Assembly (NCBI GenBank): GCA_024449915.1
Contig: JAMZAV010001041.1
Coordinates: 1,116,001 to 1,180,000, forward strand
Reading direction: 5' to 3'
Length of the DNA stretch: 64,000 bases
Origin: Sweltsa coloradensis
Taxonomy: Eukaryota > Arthropoda > Insecta > Plecoptera > Chloroperlidae
Below the pieces are notes generated by a model that worked only from the letters and a program-made list of their open reading frames with translations, did not search any database and was not told where the DNA came from. Shown in pieces: positions 1-18,424 of the stretch (position 1 is the stretch's first letter; each line of letters starts with the position of its first letter). Both the position numbers and the translations under genes were made by a program.

Positions 1-545
1 AATTTTAAATAAACGCTGAAGAGTGTGTGATTGCTTATGGTAGATTGTGTGTTGCAGCACGTTGCAATTGTTTACGTGATTGTTTATGATTTTGGAAGCA
101 GCTACAAATGATGCTTTTTGCAGTGAAATCATCCTCCTTCAAAAGCCATGGTTCTCTTTATCTAGCCAGTAGCCAGGTTCTTTCTTAAAATTACAGTAGG
201 CCTACCTTTTTTTCCTTGGTGAGGTTATTGGTAAATCAAGTCGGAAATCATAGTGCACAAACACACGGAAACTGACACAACAAATACCTTGCCACTCTGA
301 CTTGCGAATCCATTGACAACTGTGAGAGAACTGAACTGAGAGCAATAACGGTCTAAAACCATAAAACTAAACCCTTAAAATGGGGGTGCCAGCAGCTGTG
401 GTCATTGGTCAATCCCCTTCACGCTAAACAAAAACTCTAGTCTTTGAATGATATGTCCCGTCTCCCACCCCAGCAGGTTAGACAAACCCTGTTTTTTCAG
501 TTTTTAGAAGTTTTGTTAAAATATTATTTTTGTAATTTTAAGAGG
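1..545. other. No gene recognised; AT-rich intergenic or DUS2 5' intron
   Basis: No open frame with recognisable protein. The octamer TAGGCCTA occurs at 197-204. The stretch may be DUS2 intron if the first exon lies further left. Confidence 0.5.
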
Positions 546-647
546 TTAACCGGGATTTTTGTCGTCCCGGCAATGTGAAGTCGGGACCCGGGACATTCTC
601 TTAAAAAACGGGACTGTCCCGGCCATTCCGGGACAAGCGGCAACCCT
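546..647. repeat. CCCGGGA-rich transposon end fragment
   Basis: A 100-bp stretch contains several inverted copies of TCCCGG/CCGGGA (for example GTCGTCCCGG, ACCCGGGACA, TGTCCCGGCC) and ends GCGGCAACCCTAG. Read from the other strand it starts CTAGGGTTGCCGC, which looks like the terminus of a DNA transposon. No matching second end was found. Confidence 0.4.
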
Positions 648-866
648 AGATTAAAAGAAGTGCCAAGCTCATCTACCCTTCCACATTTGTGCATTCTTAA
701 TTCATAAACGTAGCCTACAGTGCCCTTTGCATGAACTATTACATTTAAATTAATAGTTGCAAATTCTATTTTGCCTAGCTTTTCGGGGGGGGGGCACTGT
801 ACATTTATGAATTAAGAATGCGCAAATGTGGAAGGGTAGATAAGCTTGGCACTTCTTTTAAAATCT
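648..866. mobile_element. Foldback MITE with about 75-bp inverted arms
   Basis: The left arm at 648-725 (AAAAGAAGTGCCAAGC, CTACCCTTCCACATTTG) is repeated in reverse complement at 794-866. The spacer is about 70 bp and includes a G run at 785-794. There are no coding sequences. The superfamily is not assignable from the ends. Confidence 0.75.
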
Positions 867-1119
867 CATTACTTTTGAGTGTGTAAGGTTTGGCTGTATT
901 TTTACAAGATTTTTGTGTGCGTGAGATATGTTTTACAACACACCAAATCCACAAATAAATCAAAATTAACTTTAAGCAATTCAGACGATTTTTTTGTTAA
1001 CAGTAAATACCATGAACACATCAAAATGTGTGCTATGTGGCCGCCATGTTATGTACACTCAGAACATGGTCTACATGGAAAGAGTATACATTACGCAAAT
1101 AAATCTATCTATCTATCTG

Positions 1120-1624
1120 CTAGGAAGCTTCGCAAACGCTTTTTCAGGCGCGTTGTTGGATGAGCGTAATTGGAGCATTAAGATGCCAGGTGTTATTCAG
1201 ATTTTCTGTTGTTCTGTGAAAAAATCAATACTAAAAACGTTATTTTAAAAAATGAAAAAAAATCGTTATATTGCAATTTTTTTGAGAAATAATTTTTCGG
1301 TTGCGCTTAGATTTCACACAAATATATTAATTCTTAAAATTAAGGTTCTGTGAAAATATTATTACAATCGAATAAAGCATGTACCGGTAGGTGTTATAAG
1401 TCGAAGAAATGTTTTTAAAAATGAAAAAATGCAATTTTCATGAGAAATATTTTTTCGATTGCGCTCAAATTTCACATGAATATATAAATTCATAAAGTTA
1501 AGGTTCTGTGAAAAAATCATTACAATCAAATAAAGCAATGTTGGTGTTAGCCTATAAGTCGAAGAATTGTTTTAAAAATCGAAAAAAATCGTAAAATTGC
1601 GATTTTCATGAGAAATAATTTTTC
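1120..1624 (-). mobile_element. HINE-like Helitron element, subfamily A, copy 1 (5' end missing)
   Basis: Reading the - strand, the 3' end is CTTCCTAG at 1120. It is preceded by a stem-loop region with AACGC and GCGTT, and by the inverted subterminal repeat at about 1152 (TTGTTGGATGAGCG on the + strand). The interior has tandem A-type units containing CATGAGAAATA and AAAATCATTACAATC. The right side is cut off by a retroposon tail at 1625. The flanking base after CTAG is C, not the usual T. Confidence 0.7.
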
Positions 1625-1980
1625 GATTTATTTTATTTATTTATTTATTTATTTAACGTCTATCCTATTCAGTTATAAAAACTGATTTACAAAGGAGGAC
1701 AACTAAATAAATCTAATTACATAGATGCAGACACAACAATGAACTTTGAAATAGTAATATTACAACAATGCATTAAATACTCAACAAATTTGATAACAAA
1801 TAAAAAGGATATTAAATGCAATTTATGAATGAATCAAATAATATATAAAAAAAGGGGGTGGGGAATGAAAAGAAAAGAAAAAAGAAAAGAAAAAGAAAAT
1901 AAAAGAAAAAAGAAAATGAAAGGAAAAAAAAAGAAAGAAAGAAGAAAAAAAACATTAAAAAAAAAAAACGAAAAAAAAAA
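1625..1980 (-). repeat. Retroposon 3' tail, family R3, with purine-rich end
   Basis: The segment begins with a (TTTA)n run and CGTCTATCCTATTCAG, then ACTGATTTACAAAGGAGGAC and a region shared with 21540-21785 and, on the other strand, 19130-19320. It ends in a long GA/A-rich tract at 1855-1975. Tail-first orientation means the element lies on the - strand with an (AAAT)n 3' tail, as in LINEs or SINEs lacking poly(A). No reverse-transcriptase sequence is present. Confidence 0.6.
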
Positions 1981-2100
1981 CTGATTTATTAGACGATCCC
2001 ACTCAAACGAATATGAGGTTTGCCAAAAATCAGGAACAGCAAATCAGAGAGTAATCAATCTATCGCGGAAGAAACCACCGAACGCGAATCTTCATTCTTG

Positions 2101-3836
2101 TAGGGTAATGAGGGTAATTGGAAACAGGGCGTAATTGAAAACGCCCTTTATAACTTCTGTATGTGAAGTTCAAATTTTAAAAAAATTGTTAGATAGCATG
2201 GTCCAGACCTTTATGGAAAATGTGCAAGTAGTTACAGCTTCTTCTGTTAGATGATATGCATGTCATACACATTGCAACCAACCTCTACACAAAAAACTTG
2301 TTTCAATTTGAAACACTTCTCAAAGTTTCCCCTGTTATGGTCCTTATTTTGTTTTTAAGAAATTTGTTCTTGGATGGAAATTAATAAAGACACATTAGTC
2401 AACAATATGGTACAGGTGAAATTTAGATAATTTTTAAAGTTTCTCCTGATAAGCAATGTTTCCAATTCCCCTATTATCTCATACTTGGGGGTAATTGGAA
2501 ACATGAATTAGGTGTAATTGGAAACATACAGGGAAATTGGAAACAAAGCCAAAAGATCCATGTTAAGCTATGGACAAATTTCAGGGGTAAATGGAAACAC
2601 ATTTAAATGTTTGGTTTAAAAGTAAGGTAAGTTGGCAACAGTGTCTGACTACACAGCCTTCTTACTTAGGCTTCAGATTATCATGTTTTGGAAGGAAAGA
2701 TAAGCTGCCTTCACTACCTACACGTCGGCGAGCGCCGAGTGCTCGCGGTGCCGAGGCGGGCGCTCGATGAACTATTTACCCCCTCGGCATGAAATAGCCA
2801 TAATATGAATGAGAGTTGCAACGATTGATACACTATTTTCAGCTTTAAACTGTATGGTAAATTATGTTTTCGATTTTTGAGACGCAAATATATTCATAAA
2901 TAATTCAAACACGCTTAATATCGTTAACTTCCGGTCGAGCGCCGGCCCAAAAGTTGAACTGAACCAACTTCAGCGCTCCTCGGCGCTACGAAGCGCCGCT
3001 CTATCGTGATTGGTCGAAACAGCCGTTTCCGGCAGCGAGCGCTCGCCGACGTCCAGGTAGTGAATGCAGCTATACCCTCGAAGAGATGACCACGATTCGG
3101 TATTGATAAATAATATATTTGCTGGTCCAATAAAGATAAACTTGGCACTGTGGACTGTGTCTTGGACCCACACCAAGATGCCATTGAAAATATGTGCATT
3201 TTAATTTTTTTTTTCCCAAAATCACGGGAAATCCAAAAAAAAACGCAGCTAACGTTTCCATTTGCACAATCGATGCATGTTTTGTTCTTTGTAGGCAAAT
3301 TTACCAATCTGTTGATGTAGTTTTTGTAAATTTAATTTTAAGTGATGATTGTATTAATATTTAAATACAAAATACAACTTTTTTTTATACAACAGCCTTA
3401 TTTTCATGCTTGTGATGCTTTTGAGATTTTCCGTACAATTCTGCGTTGCGACGGAAGGTTTTCTTTAAATGTACACAGAATCTACAGTTTGTATCATAAT
3501 GTATTAATTTTTTTTGCGTTAGAATCACAGCTTAAAATGCTCTGTTTCCAATTACCCTACTTTAGTTTCCTTATGGGTCTACGAGTTGTACCATGGCTGT
3601 TTCCATTTACCCCAATATCCGGGGTAATTGGAAACAAATTCGAGTTTTTAAAAAAAGCAATAAAAATACCATACAATATTCTTCCATGAAATTCTTGTTG
3701 GTGTCATGATTTAGTTTACATGCCAAAGCACAATTTTGCTCCTTACATTTTTTCTCTCCTATCAATACCCTAGCCTACAAATAAGTTCAAAGTTTAAAAA
3801 CACTAAAAGTGTTTCCAATTACCCACATTACCCCTA
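2101..3836. mobile_element. DNA transposon with GGGTAATTGGAAAC terminal inverted repeats
   Basis: The left end TAGGGTAATGAGGGTAATTG at 2101 is matched by the reverse complement at 3812-3836, so both ends are flanked by TA, consistent with a TA target duplication. The motif GGTAATTGGAAACA recurs inside (near 2487, 2513, 2530, 2588, 3620). No transposase domain was recognised in the short frames, so it is probably non-autonomous. It contains a second nested element at 2703-3071. Confidence 0.6.
2703..3071. mobile_element. Nested 369-bp inverted-repeat element
   Basis: The first 33 bp (AGCTGCCTTCACTACC, then CGTCGGCGAGCGC) match the reverse complement of the last 33 bp at about 30 positions. 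ATA flanks both sides directly (2700-2702 and 3072-3074), a possible 3-bp target duplication. The interior ends are GC-rich with CTCG/CGAG palindromes. No coding sequence was recognised. Confidence 0.6.
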
Positions 3837-3998
3837 TTCAACCATCATTCTTGTGTTCAAATCTTGATAACAATTTAGTGCAAAAGATCTTGACTCTAAT
3901 ATATAATTATATCAGATATATAATTATATCAGATATATAATTATTTAAAATTGTTCAAGTCAAAAACTGATCACAGCAATGATACAGGAAACGTGAAA

Positions 3999-4194
3999 CG
4001 TGGCAGATCTAAGTTCAGAGATTTCTAAGGCCTCCATAAAATTTCATCGCAATTGGAGTATCGGTCTAGACAGAATTGTGTTAACAAACACACAATAATA
4101 CAGACAGAAAAAAAGAAAGAAAATCATTCCGGAATTTTTTTTTCCAGTGTAGTAGAATGGAATCTTTGCTTCGCTCGCTACGCTCACCCAACAA
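3999..4194 (-). mobile_element. HINE-like element, subfamily A, copy 2 (5' half only)
   Basis: On the - strand it begins TTGGGTGAGCGTAGCGAGCG and GAAGCAAAGATTCC, followed by the conserved CACTACACTGG, the T-rich spacer, and the AACTTAGATCTGCCACG segment. The 3' half and CTAG end are absent. Confidence 0.7.
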
Positions 4195-4205
4195 CTTGTG
4201 TATAA

Positions 4206-4355
4206 TTGTCTGGGGTTCAGGGACGGAGTCCCACTAAGAGGCTGAGAGGAAGGGGAGGTTTCTTGGCCCTAGCCCCGAGGTATTCGCAATCATTTTCACA
4301 ATATTGCCTCCCCATCCCCCACCGGGGCTCTGCCCCTGAACCCTGTCTCATCAAC
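4206..4355. repeat. Short inverted repeat with GGGGTTCAGGGAC ends
   Basis: GGGGTTCAGGGACGGAGTCC at about 4213 is the imperfect reverse complement of GGGGCTCTGCCCCTGAACCC at about 4324. It adjoins the 5' end of HINE copy 2. It may be an internal hairpin segment of a MITE. Confidence 0.4.
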
Positions 4356-4558
4356 CAGGCCTCGGCCTAAGTCACATGACAACAAGGTGAACAACAATCA
4401 ATTTTGTAACTTTGACACTCTTTTCTCACTCTTTTCGTCTACTCCGTGATTGATTACCAACCACCAATCAATAATTTTTTTTCCAACTAGACAGTTGCAT
4501 GGCACACTGGGCATTGCCAATAAATAATATAACCTATGTAGCCTAAGACATTTACTTA

Positions 4559-11577
<7,019 letters not shown>

Positions 11578-12080
11578 TGTGTTCCTACAAACAATGTACA
11601 CAGACGTCGTACTGTGAGGTGTTCCTCATAGTCATACATAAACATCATCAACTTCAAAGTCATTCAAAGGAGGCAAAGAAATAGTACTTGCCATCAGCTA
11701 AATGTGAAGAGTTGGCTGCATTTGATGAAATGTTAAAGGTCCCTAGTATCTCAGCCTTGTGGGCTACTTTGACTTTCTATTGCCTATTCTATATTTGCTT
11801 TCGGCCATCTTGACCTGTTCCAAACATTTCCTAAGTTATTGTTTTCTTAATCTTCCCCTTTTGTGTTTTCCACAATTCACCAATAATTTTTATAACCGTA
11901 ATACCACTGCCAAATCACCAAATTAAACCTTATTGGCAAAATAACGCCATATTTTGCTAACCAACCTTTTCTATAAACATGGGTATGCCTACAACACTAC
12001 TTTTTTGGCTTTTACATTTTACAAACTAAACACAAATTTTAACTGTCAAAATTTAAAATGTTATGTGTGTAACTATAAAC
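11578..12080 (+). other. Presumed DUS2 3' UTR and flank
   Basis: The sequence after the DUS2 stop has no other gene. ATTAAA near 11921 is a possible poly(A) signal, and no downstream GU-rich element stands out. The transcript end is not determinable. Confidence 0.35.
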
Positions 12081-12084
12081 ACGT

Positions 12085-12260
12085 ATCTCTACAGGAATAA
12101 TGTTTTATTATGTGGAGTCCCTGCTTCTGAGCAGAAGATCCTGGGTTTGATTCCCATTTCAGCCAGATGATTTTTAACTTATAATTTGGAGTTAATTAAC
12201 CACTGTGTGTGTATAAATGGTGGCTTTATGGCCACCCCAGCAAGGAAGCACATAATAAAT
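12085..12260 (+). repeat. tRNA-like SINE fragment
   Basis: GGTTTGATTCC at 12144-12154 is a box B-like motif within CTGGGTTTGATTCCCATTTC, preceded by GTCCCTGCTTCTGAGCAGAA. Only the 3' half of a tRNA-like shape is clear. Confidence 0.35.
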
Positions 12261-12779
12261 GATATAAAGTTGTTCCGAATTAGCCTTGTTGATTCTGGCA
12301 TTGCCGTCGGATTAATCATTCCCCACTGTTTTGTTGCTGTATTTCCTATTTCAAATACTGATCTCTGGATGGCCATTATTTGCTTGCCAATGGAGAGTCC
12401 CTCAGTAACTGAGAAATACAAAGATATTAAAATATGTTTAATTGAAAACTGCTTCCTGTCTTGCTCTCCACACCCACGTATCTGACTTAAGTTTTCTAGT
12501 ACATGTAGCCTAGTTTTAGTGGAAAGAGGGTATGGACATGTTGTAAAAAGTTGTAAAAAGCCAACCGGTTGAGAATAACATTGAGATAATGTTTTAAATT
12601 GTCAGCAAATATCCTGGCTATCTCAACAGTCTATTTATTGTAGGTGAAATGCAGAGTGAAAATAATAACTGTTTTGAGTGTGAAACATTGTCAACAGCCA
12701 TGCACAAACAAACCCATAAGCATTTAAAAGTTTATATTCACTAAATTAGGGATATCACATGCCTTTTATATTATTATTT

Positions 12780-13030
12780 ATTTGTTAATTTATTTCTATT
12801 GTATTTTATAATGTATTTTTAAGAGGTATAACTTGGGCATAGTAGTAAGTTAGACACTTGTGACTGGGGCCTCATGGTCCTTTTCTAACTTTCTATGGAG
12901 TTGTTCATCTTAATGTTCAATTATTTGTACATTATTTTTTTTTTACAATTCTGTGTGTGCTTATTGTGATATTACTGATAATTATAATATAACAATGATC
13001 ATTGAAAAATAATGAATAAATTTAAAAAAA
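12780..13030 (+). repeat. LINE/retroposon 3' end with A-rich tail
   Basis: The block contains AACTTGGGCATAGTAGTAAG, ACTTGTGACTGGGGCCTCA and TTCTATGGAGTTGTTCATC. It ends in GAATAAATTTAAAAAAAAA. A directional unit closing in a poly(A)-like tail is typical of a truncated LINE 3' UTR. No reverse-transcriptase sequence is visible. Confidence 0.45.
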
Positions 13031-13038
13031 AATCCCTT

Positions 13039-13465
13039 TAGGGATGCACTGCTCACAATAATACGGTATATAGTATTGTTCGATAATTGACATCCAATAT
13101 CTTTTTGATAATCGATAATGAAAATATTATCAAATTGCATGTTTTCAGAATAAAACAAATGCCAAAATGCGTCATTTCGTGTAAAATTTCCAGCTCTACG
13201 CGGACCGCCATACCATCGCTATTATTAACTAATTTGACATTCACAATCAACAATGTGATTTCACACTATTTCTGACAGAAATAAATTTGAGTTGACTTTA
13301 AGACAGTCTATCTTGATCATGCTAGTACGTACTATGTTTGTTACAATTACATAAGTTTAAGTGATATTATCAATCGACAATCGATAATACCTTTTTAAAG
13401 TTTTTTTTACCTTTTTGTTTTTGATTATCGATAAATAATTTTTATTTTATCATTATGCAACCCTA
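13039..13465. mobile_element. hAT-like MITE with TAGGG-TGCA ends
   Basis: The left end TAGGGATGCA at 13039 and the right end TGCAACCCTA at 13456-13465 are inverted. Subterminal ATTATCGAT and ATCGATAAT motifs recur near 13110, 13380 and 13425. Such ends are common in hAT elements. A matching 8-bp target duplication was not evident. Confidence 0.5.
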
Positions 13466-13991
13466 CTTCCATATTTATAGAGAGTGATAATTGATAAGGA
13501 AGCAAGATTTATGATAACCCCATGCAAAAATGGAAAATATCTTTAAAATGTAATATTGTATTGCAGTCTTTTGTAAAGTGACAAACCACAATATCATTCA
13601 TTGTGTTCCTTACTTTGAAGCAGAATTTACAAATTGTACATTGTTGACATAATAATCAAATTTTGGATATGGTATTTTAGTACATTAGTGACTTTAATAT
13701 TTAGTTGCAAATATAATAATATATTTTCTATTACTGTTAATTAAATTCTTCTCGGTATGTTGTGATACTTATTTGTACTTTATGAATCTCTTTGTATTTC
13801 AACGTATATGTATATGGATTTAATTTTATGATAAATAAGTTGTATATTGATATTCAATGTATTGCTTGCTATTATTTTGTATATTATGTGTCTTCATATC
13901 AAAATATATATTTACCTGAGAAGAAGATTTGTATTGACTTATTTATCCATCAAGTTCAAATCCAGATGAATGTCATTACATACGTTATCAC

Positions 13992-14829
13992 CAGAGTTGG
14001 GGAGTTACTTAACAAAAGTAACGCGTTAGCGGTAACGCATTTTTTAGTAACTTTTAGGGTAACGAGTTATTTTTTCAAATTGGCAACTTTTCAAAGTAAC
14101 TGATTGTTATTTTTGGTAACTTTTCAATAAACGTTAAGTTGAAAGTTACTTTTGTTTAGCAGCATTTACTATGTCGAAATATAGATTGCATTCATCAGGA
14201 TACATCTCGACATCCGGTTTACCCAATTATGAAATGTTTTTTGTAAGAGGAATTCTTGTCCAAAGCCTTGCTTGTGAGAAAATCTTGCATCAGCCGTCCG
14301 GTAGGGATGGCAACCACCTCCCCCTACGTATTGTGGTAGGGCCATCCTAGCATCACGTGCGGCAGCGAGATTGCTTATCTTGATACATTTTTGTTTCAAT
14401 CGCAAATTCGCAGCCCGAGTTTCCTCTAGGGTGCATGTAGTGCGTATCCATTCAGTCTTTGTAAAAGTTGAATCTCAGTAGTAGAAGCAAGATAGTGGAA
14501 GTGGCCTGTTTACAGTCAATGTATGTAAATTTACATTAAAGTAAAAGTCGTCAATACATTACCGCTACCTATACATTAATGAATTCCATTTCATATTGAT
14601 TCTAATTTATTAGTAATGAGTTTCCTGGAGTTTTTATTTTCAGTTCAATTAGCATTTCTGCCGCGAACGCCATAAAACCAACTTTTACAAGTTACTTTTT
14701 ATGGTAACTTAACTTTCCAGTTACTTTATTTTTGGACCAACTTTAACTTTTCCTAGCCTAATTACTTTTAAAGTCAACTAACTTAACTTTAAAAAATATA
14801 CTATTTTTGGGGAACTTACCCAACCGTTG
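13992..14829. mobile_element. hAT-like element with CAGAGTTGGG end and GTAAC subterminal repeats
   Basis: The left end CAGAGTTGGGGAGTTACTTA is followed by many GTAAC/GTTAC motifs. The right 150 bp carry the same motifs inverted and end ACTTACCCAACCGTTG. This pattern is typical of a hAT family. The interior (14170-14660) is not recognisable as transposase, and no clear 8-bp target duplication was found. Confidence 0.55.
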
Positions 14830-14936
14830 ATATTCCGCTCAATTAACATTACCACACAATGTCACAAACCGATACTGATCGTAGCTGCGAAAGTGGTTAT
14901 AATAGGCCTACCTGTCTTGGAAAGCAAATGCTGTAG

Positions 14937-15667
14937 TTGGATGAGCGAAGCGAAGACTTCAATTTCACCGACCCCCCAAAAAAATTTAGCTCAGGTGTTT
15001 TTTTTTATTTTTTTTTTTTTTCTGTCTGTTTGTTCGCTCTCTACCGGGCAAACGGCATATGTGATCTGGATTAAAATTGGAGGGGACCTTCGAAATCTCT
15101 GAACTTAGACTTGCTACGTTTTTGGGTACAATCGAAGAAATATTTCTCATGAATAATGAAATTTCGATTTTTAGTGCTATATTTTCGTGACATTTGGTGC
15201 AATTCTGACCAAACGGGTGGGGCTACAACGTTCATATTTGGTATGGTGATGTTAGTACCTTTTGAAAGAAAAAGTTGAAAAAGTTAGCCAGAATCCATAG
15301 AAATAAAGCTTTTAATATAAGTTTTTTGATTTTTGTGCGATATTTTCGTGCCATTTGGGCCAATTCTGACCAAACGGGTGGGGCTTCAACGTTCATATTA
15401 TACATGGACATTAAGGTTATGGTGATGAAGTACCTTTTGAAAGAAAAAGTTAGCCAGAATCCATAGAAATAAAGCTTTTAATGTAAGTTTTTTACGGTAA
15501 ATAATAACAAATTGACAAGTAACAATAGAAACTTGACAACAGTCACCTACAATGCGTAGGCAGCAAAACAAAGCACTTGCAAAAGTAAAGATATCCCACG
15601 CAAACTAAAAACTTAAAAAAGCTCATCCATCAACGCGACTAAAAAAAGCGTTTGCGAAGCTTCCTAG
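14937..15667 (+). mobile_element. HINE-like element, subfamily B, copy 4 (complete)
   Basis: It starts TTGGATGAGCGAAGCGAAGA, continues TTCAATTTCACCGACCCCCC and a T-rich run, then two tandem B units containing GACCAAACGGGTGGGGCT. It ends GCTCATCCATCAACGCGAC, with AGCGTTTGCGAAGCTTCCTAG at the 3' end. The base after CTAG is T. Confidence 0.85.
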
Positions 15668-15787
15668 TATACAATATCACACTAAGACCTTCCCAGCAGC
15701 AGTGCACAGCTCAGTGGTGCTGGAGCCTCTCCCCTGCCTCTCAATATCAAACAAGAGCATCGTTGAATTTTGAAGAAACAAGATAAT

Positions 15788-16354
15788 TTGATGAGCGAAA
15801 CGAAGACTTCAATTTCACCGCCCCCCAAAAAAATTTAGCTCTGGTGTTTTTTTTTTTTTTTTTTTTTTTGTTTTTCTGTCTTTTTTTCTGTTTGTTCGCT
15901 CTCTACCGGGCAAACGTCATATGCGATCTTGATGAAAATTGGAGGGGACCTTCGAAATATCTGAACTTAGACTTGCCACGTTTTTGGGTACAATCAAAGA
16001 AATATTTCTCATGAATATCGTACTTTTACGATTTTTTTCGATTTTTAGTGCGATATTTTCGTGACATTTGGGCCGATTCTGACCAAACGGGTGAGGCTAC
16101 AACGTTCATATTTCACATGGACATTTAGGTAATGGTGATGTATTGCTTTTTGAAAGAAAAAGTTTAAAAAGTTAGCCAGAATCCATAAAATAAAGGTTTT
16201 AATATTATTTTTTTTAGGTTTATAATAACTATTTACAAGTAACAATATAAACTTGACAACAATCATCAACCATGCGTTCAAAAGGCACTTCATAAGTAAA
16301 AAACTTACGAAAAAGCTCATCCATCAACGCGACGGGACTTAAACGTTTTCCTAG
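15788..16354 (+). mobile_element. HINE-like element, subfamily B, copy 5 (complete)
   Basis: The 5' end is TTTGATGAGCGAAACGAAGA, with the B-type interior in a single unit (GACCAAACGGGTGAGGCT). It carries the inverted GCTCATCCATCAACGCGAC and ends AAACGTTTTCCTAG before T. It lies 120 bp downstream of copy 4 in the same orientation. Confidence 0.85.
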
Positions 16355-16984
16355 TAAAAACAACATTACATAATAATATGTGGATCTTTACAATTTTATA
16401 AATTATGCACGGTAAAATCTAGTAAAATTCCACCATTAGCAATGTTCAAAATTTTAAAAATATCTGGGGGCAGTTGTAGAAATTTAATATTGCCCCCGCC
16501 CTCCGAATGCACTTCCGGCGCGGCTGCGCCACTGCTAGTGCAGTATACAGTTCCTTCTAAACTGATAAAATGAGTATAATTGTTTTTGTTTCGAAAATAT
16601 ATTCTGGTTTGGTAGGCATTTTGGAAGTTGTTTATTATCTGCCGTCTTAGGGATTTGAATAAATAACATTGTAATCCTATTTTGCATGACGTACAGGAAA
16701 GAAGTCCACATCTTTGCACAGTTACTGAGGGACCATTCATTATAAGCATTGGACAAATGCATTGAACCTTCTAAATTAATCTAACTATCAGCAATACAAA
16801 AGTGACGTTTCAATCCCTATTTTGTATACTATATATTTTTTAACTATTAATTTTGTTACAAAATCTCTTGTTTTTAAATCTCTTCAGGATGAAATTATGA
16901 AGGGATGTGCGAGGGCTGTTAAGAGGACTCAATCCCTTGCATTTGATTTAAAAACTTAGGAAAACCTCAGAAAACCCCTTCAGT

Positions 16985-17062
16985 CCGGATTGTTGGTCTC
17001 GACGAGATTTGAACTCGGGATCTCCAGAGTCTCGCGCTTAACGCTTGAGCCAACACTGTCGG
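16985..17062 (-). repeat. tRNA-like sequence (SINE head or tRNA pseudogene)
   Basis: On the - strand, TGGCTCAAGCG (17042-17052) is a box A-like motif. CGAGTTCAAATCTCG at about 17002-17016 has box B and a T-stem. The spacing matches a tRNA of about 72 nt, but the acceptor ends do not pair convincingly. Confidence 0.45.
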
Positions 17063-17148
17063 TATTATTATTATAATCTTCATCATTTCGGCATCCCAAT
17101 GTTACCGTGTTAAAAGTAAGCTCGAATGGTGCAGTATTTGGTTAACTA

Positions 17149-17913
17149 CTAGGAAAACGCTAAAGTCCCGCCGCGTTGAAGGATGAGCTTTTTAAAGGTT
17201 TTAGTTTGCGTGGGATATCTTTACTTTTGCAAGTGCTTTGTTTTGCTGCCTACGCATTGTAGGTGAATGTTGTCAAGTTTCTTTTGTTTCTTGTCAATTG
17301 GTTTTATTTACCGTAAAAAACTTGTATTAAAAGCTTTATTTCTATGGATTCTGGCTAAATTTTTCCACTTTTTCTTTCAAAAGGTACTACATAACCATAA
17401 CCTTAATGTCCATGTATAATATGAACGTTGTAGCCCCACCCGTTTGGTCAGAATTGGCCCAAATGGCACGAAAATATCGCACAAAAAGTCAAAAAACGTA
17501 TATTAAAAGCTTTATTTCTCTCGATTCTGGCTAACTTTTTCAACTTTTTCTTTCAGAAAGCAATACATCACCATTACCTTAATGTCCATGTGAAATATGA
17601 ACGTTGAAGCCCCACCCGTTTGGTCAGAATTGGCCCAAATGGCACGAAAATATCGTACTAAAAATCGAAAAAAATCGTAAAAGTACGATATTCATGAGAA
17701 ATATTTCTTCGATTGTACCCAAAAATGTAGCAAGTCTAAGTTCAGAGAAAACGAAGGTCGTGTCAAATTTTCATCAAGATCGCATATACCGTTTGACCGG
17801 TAGAGAGCGAACAAACTGACGGAAAAACGAAAAAAAAAAAAAAAAAAAAAAAACACCAGAGCTAAATTTTTTGGGGGGTCGGTGAAATTGAAGTCTTCGC
17901 TTCGCTCATCCAA
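17149..17913 (-). mobile_element. HINE-like element, subfamily B, copy 6 (complete)
   Basis: It begins on the + strand with CTAGGAAAACGCTAAAGTCC and GCCGCGTTGAAGGATGAGC. Two B units follow (AGCCCCACCCGTTTGGTC at about 17431 and 17609), then an A/T homopolymer spacer, and it ends CTTCGCTTCGCTCATCCAA at 17913. The base outside CTAG is T on the element strand. Confidence 0.85.
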
Positions 17914-18287
17914 TAAACTTAAACGCGGCTGCACGGCGACGAAATTATTTCAAAATAGCCCTTAAAAAATTACAAGAACTTTCCCTATCGGCCGTCGTTC
18001 GTTCAGCTAGTTACAGGCGTCATTCATAGATGGAGCTAGGAGAAAATAAATTTGTCGTTGATAATCGGTCCGTTTTTTGCAGTGTGGGGGAGGGGGGAAA
18101 TATTTTAAAATAATTGAAAAATAAAAAGATTACAGATTCCAACAACTCGACATTGTAACGATAATTTTGTCACGGAAATGGTAAAAATGTGTATTGATAT
18201 AGAATCTATATGAGATTGGTGAAAATATAGGTATATTTCTGATTTTGAAAATTCTCTGCGCAAAATTGAAAATAAGCAAAATCTGGC

Positions 18288-18362
18288 CAACAGTGGTGTG
18301 TCATGCGGAACGTGTGATACTGATTCGGGAGGTCACAGGTTCGAATCCCGCCACCGGCAATC
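18288..18362 (+). repeat. tRNA-like SINE sequence
   Basis: GGTTCGAATCC at 18338-18348 is a perfect box B, followed by CGCCACCGGCA. Upstream GTGGTGTGTCATGCGG occupies the box A/D-arm position. The cloverleaf is imperfect, so a SINE or tRNA pseudogene is more likely than a functional gene. Confidence 0.5.
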
Positions 18363-18424
18363 TTCATTGAAAGTTTTTCTATGTTTTTCTCGCAGTGGTT
18401 CACAATTTGTTCACACTCCACCAA

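Noticed and set aside
17604..17819. Repeated short frames with FHQDR and GRERTN motifs inside HINE copies
   Set aside because: They are translations of the noncoding HINE interior and recur in either orientation with frame changes. There is no evidence of a protein.
16985..18362. Functional tRNA genes at 16985-17062 (-) and 18288-18362 (+)
   Set aside because: Box B is good, but acceptor and anticodon stems do not pair well and no Pol III terminator is placed properly. SINE or pseudogene is more likely.
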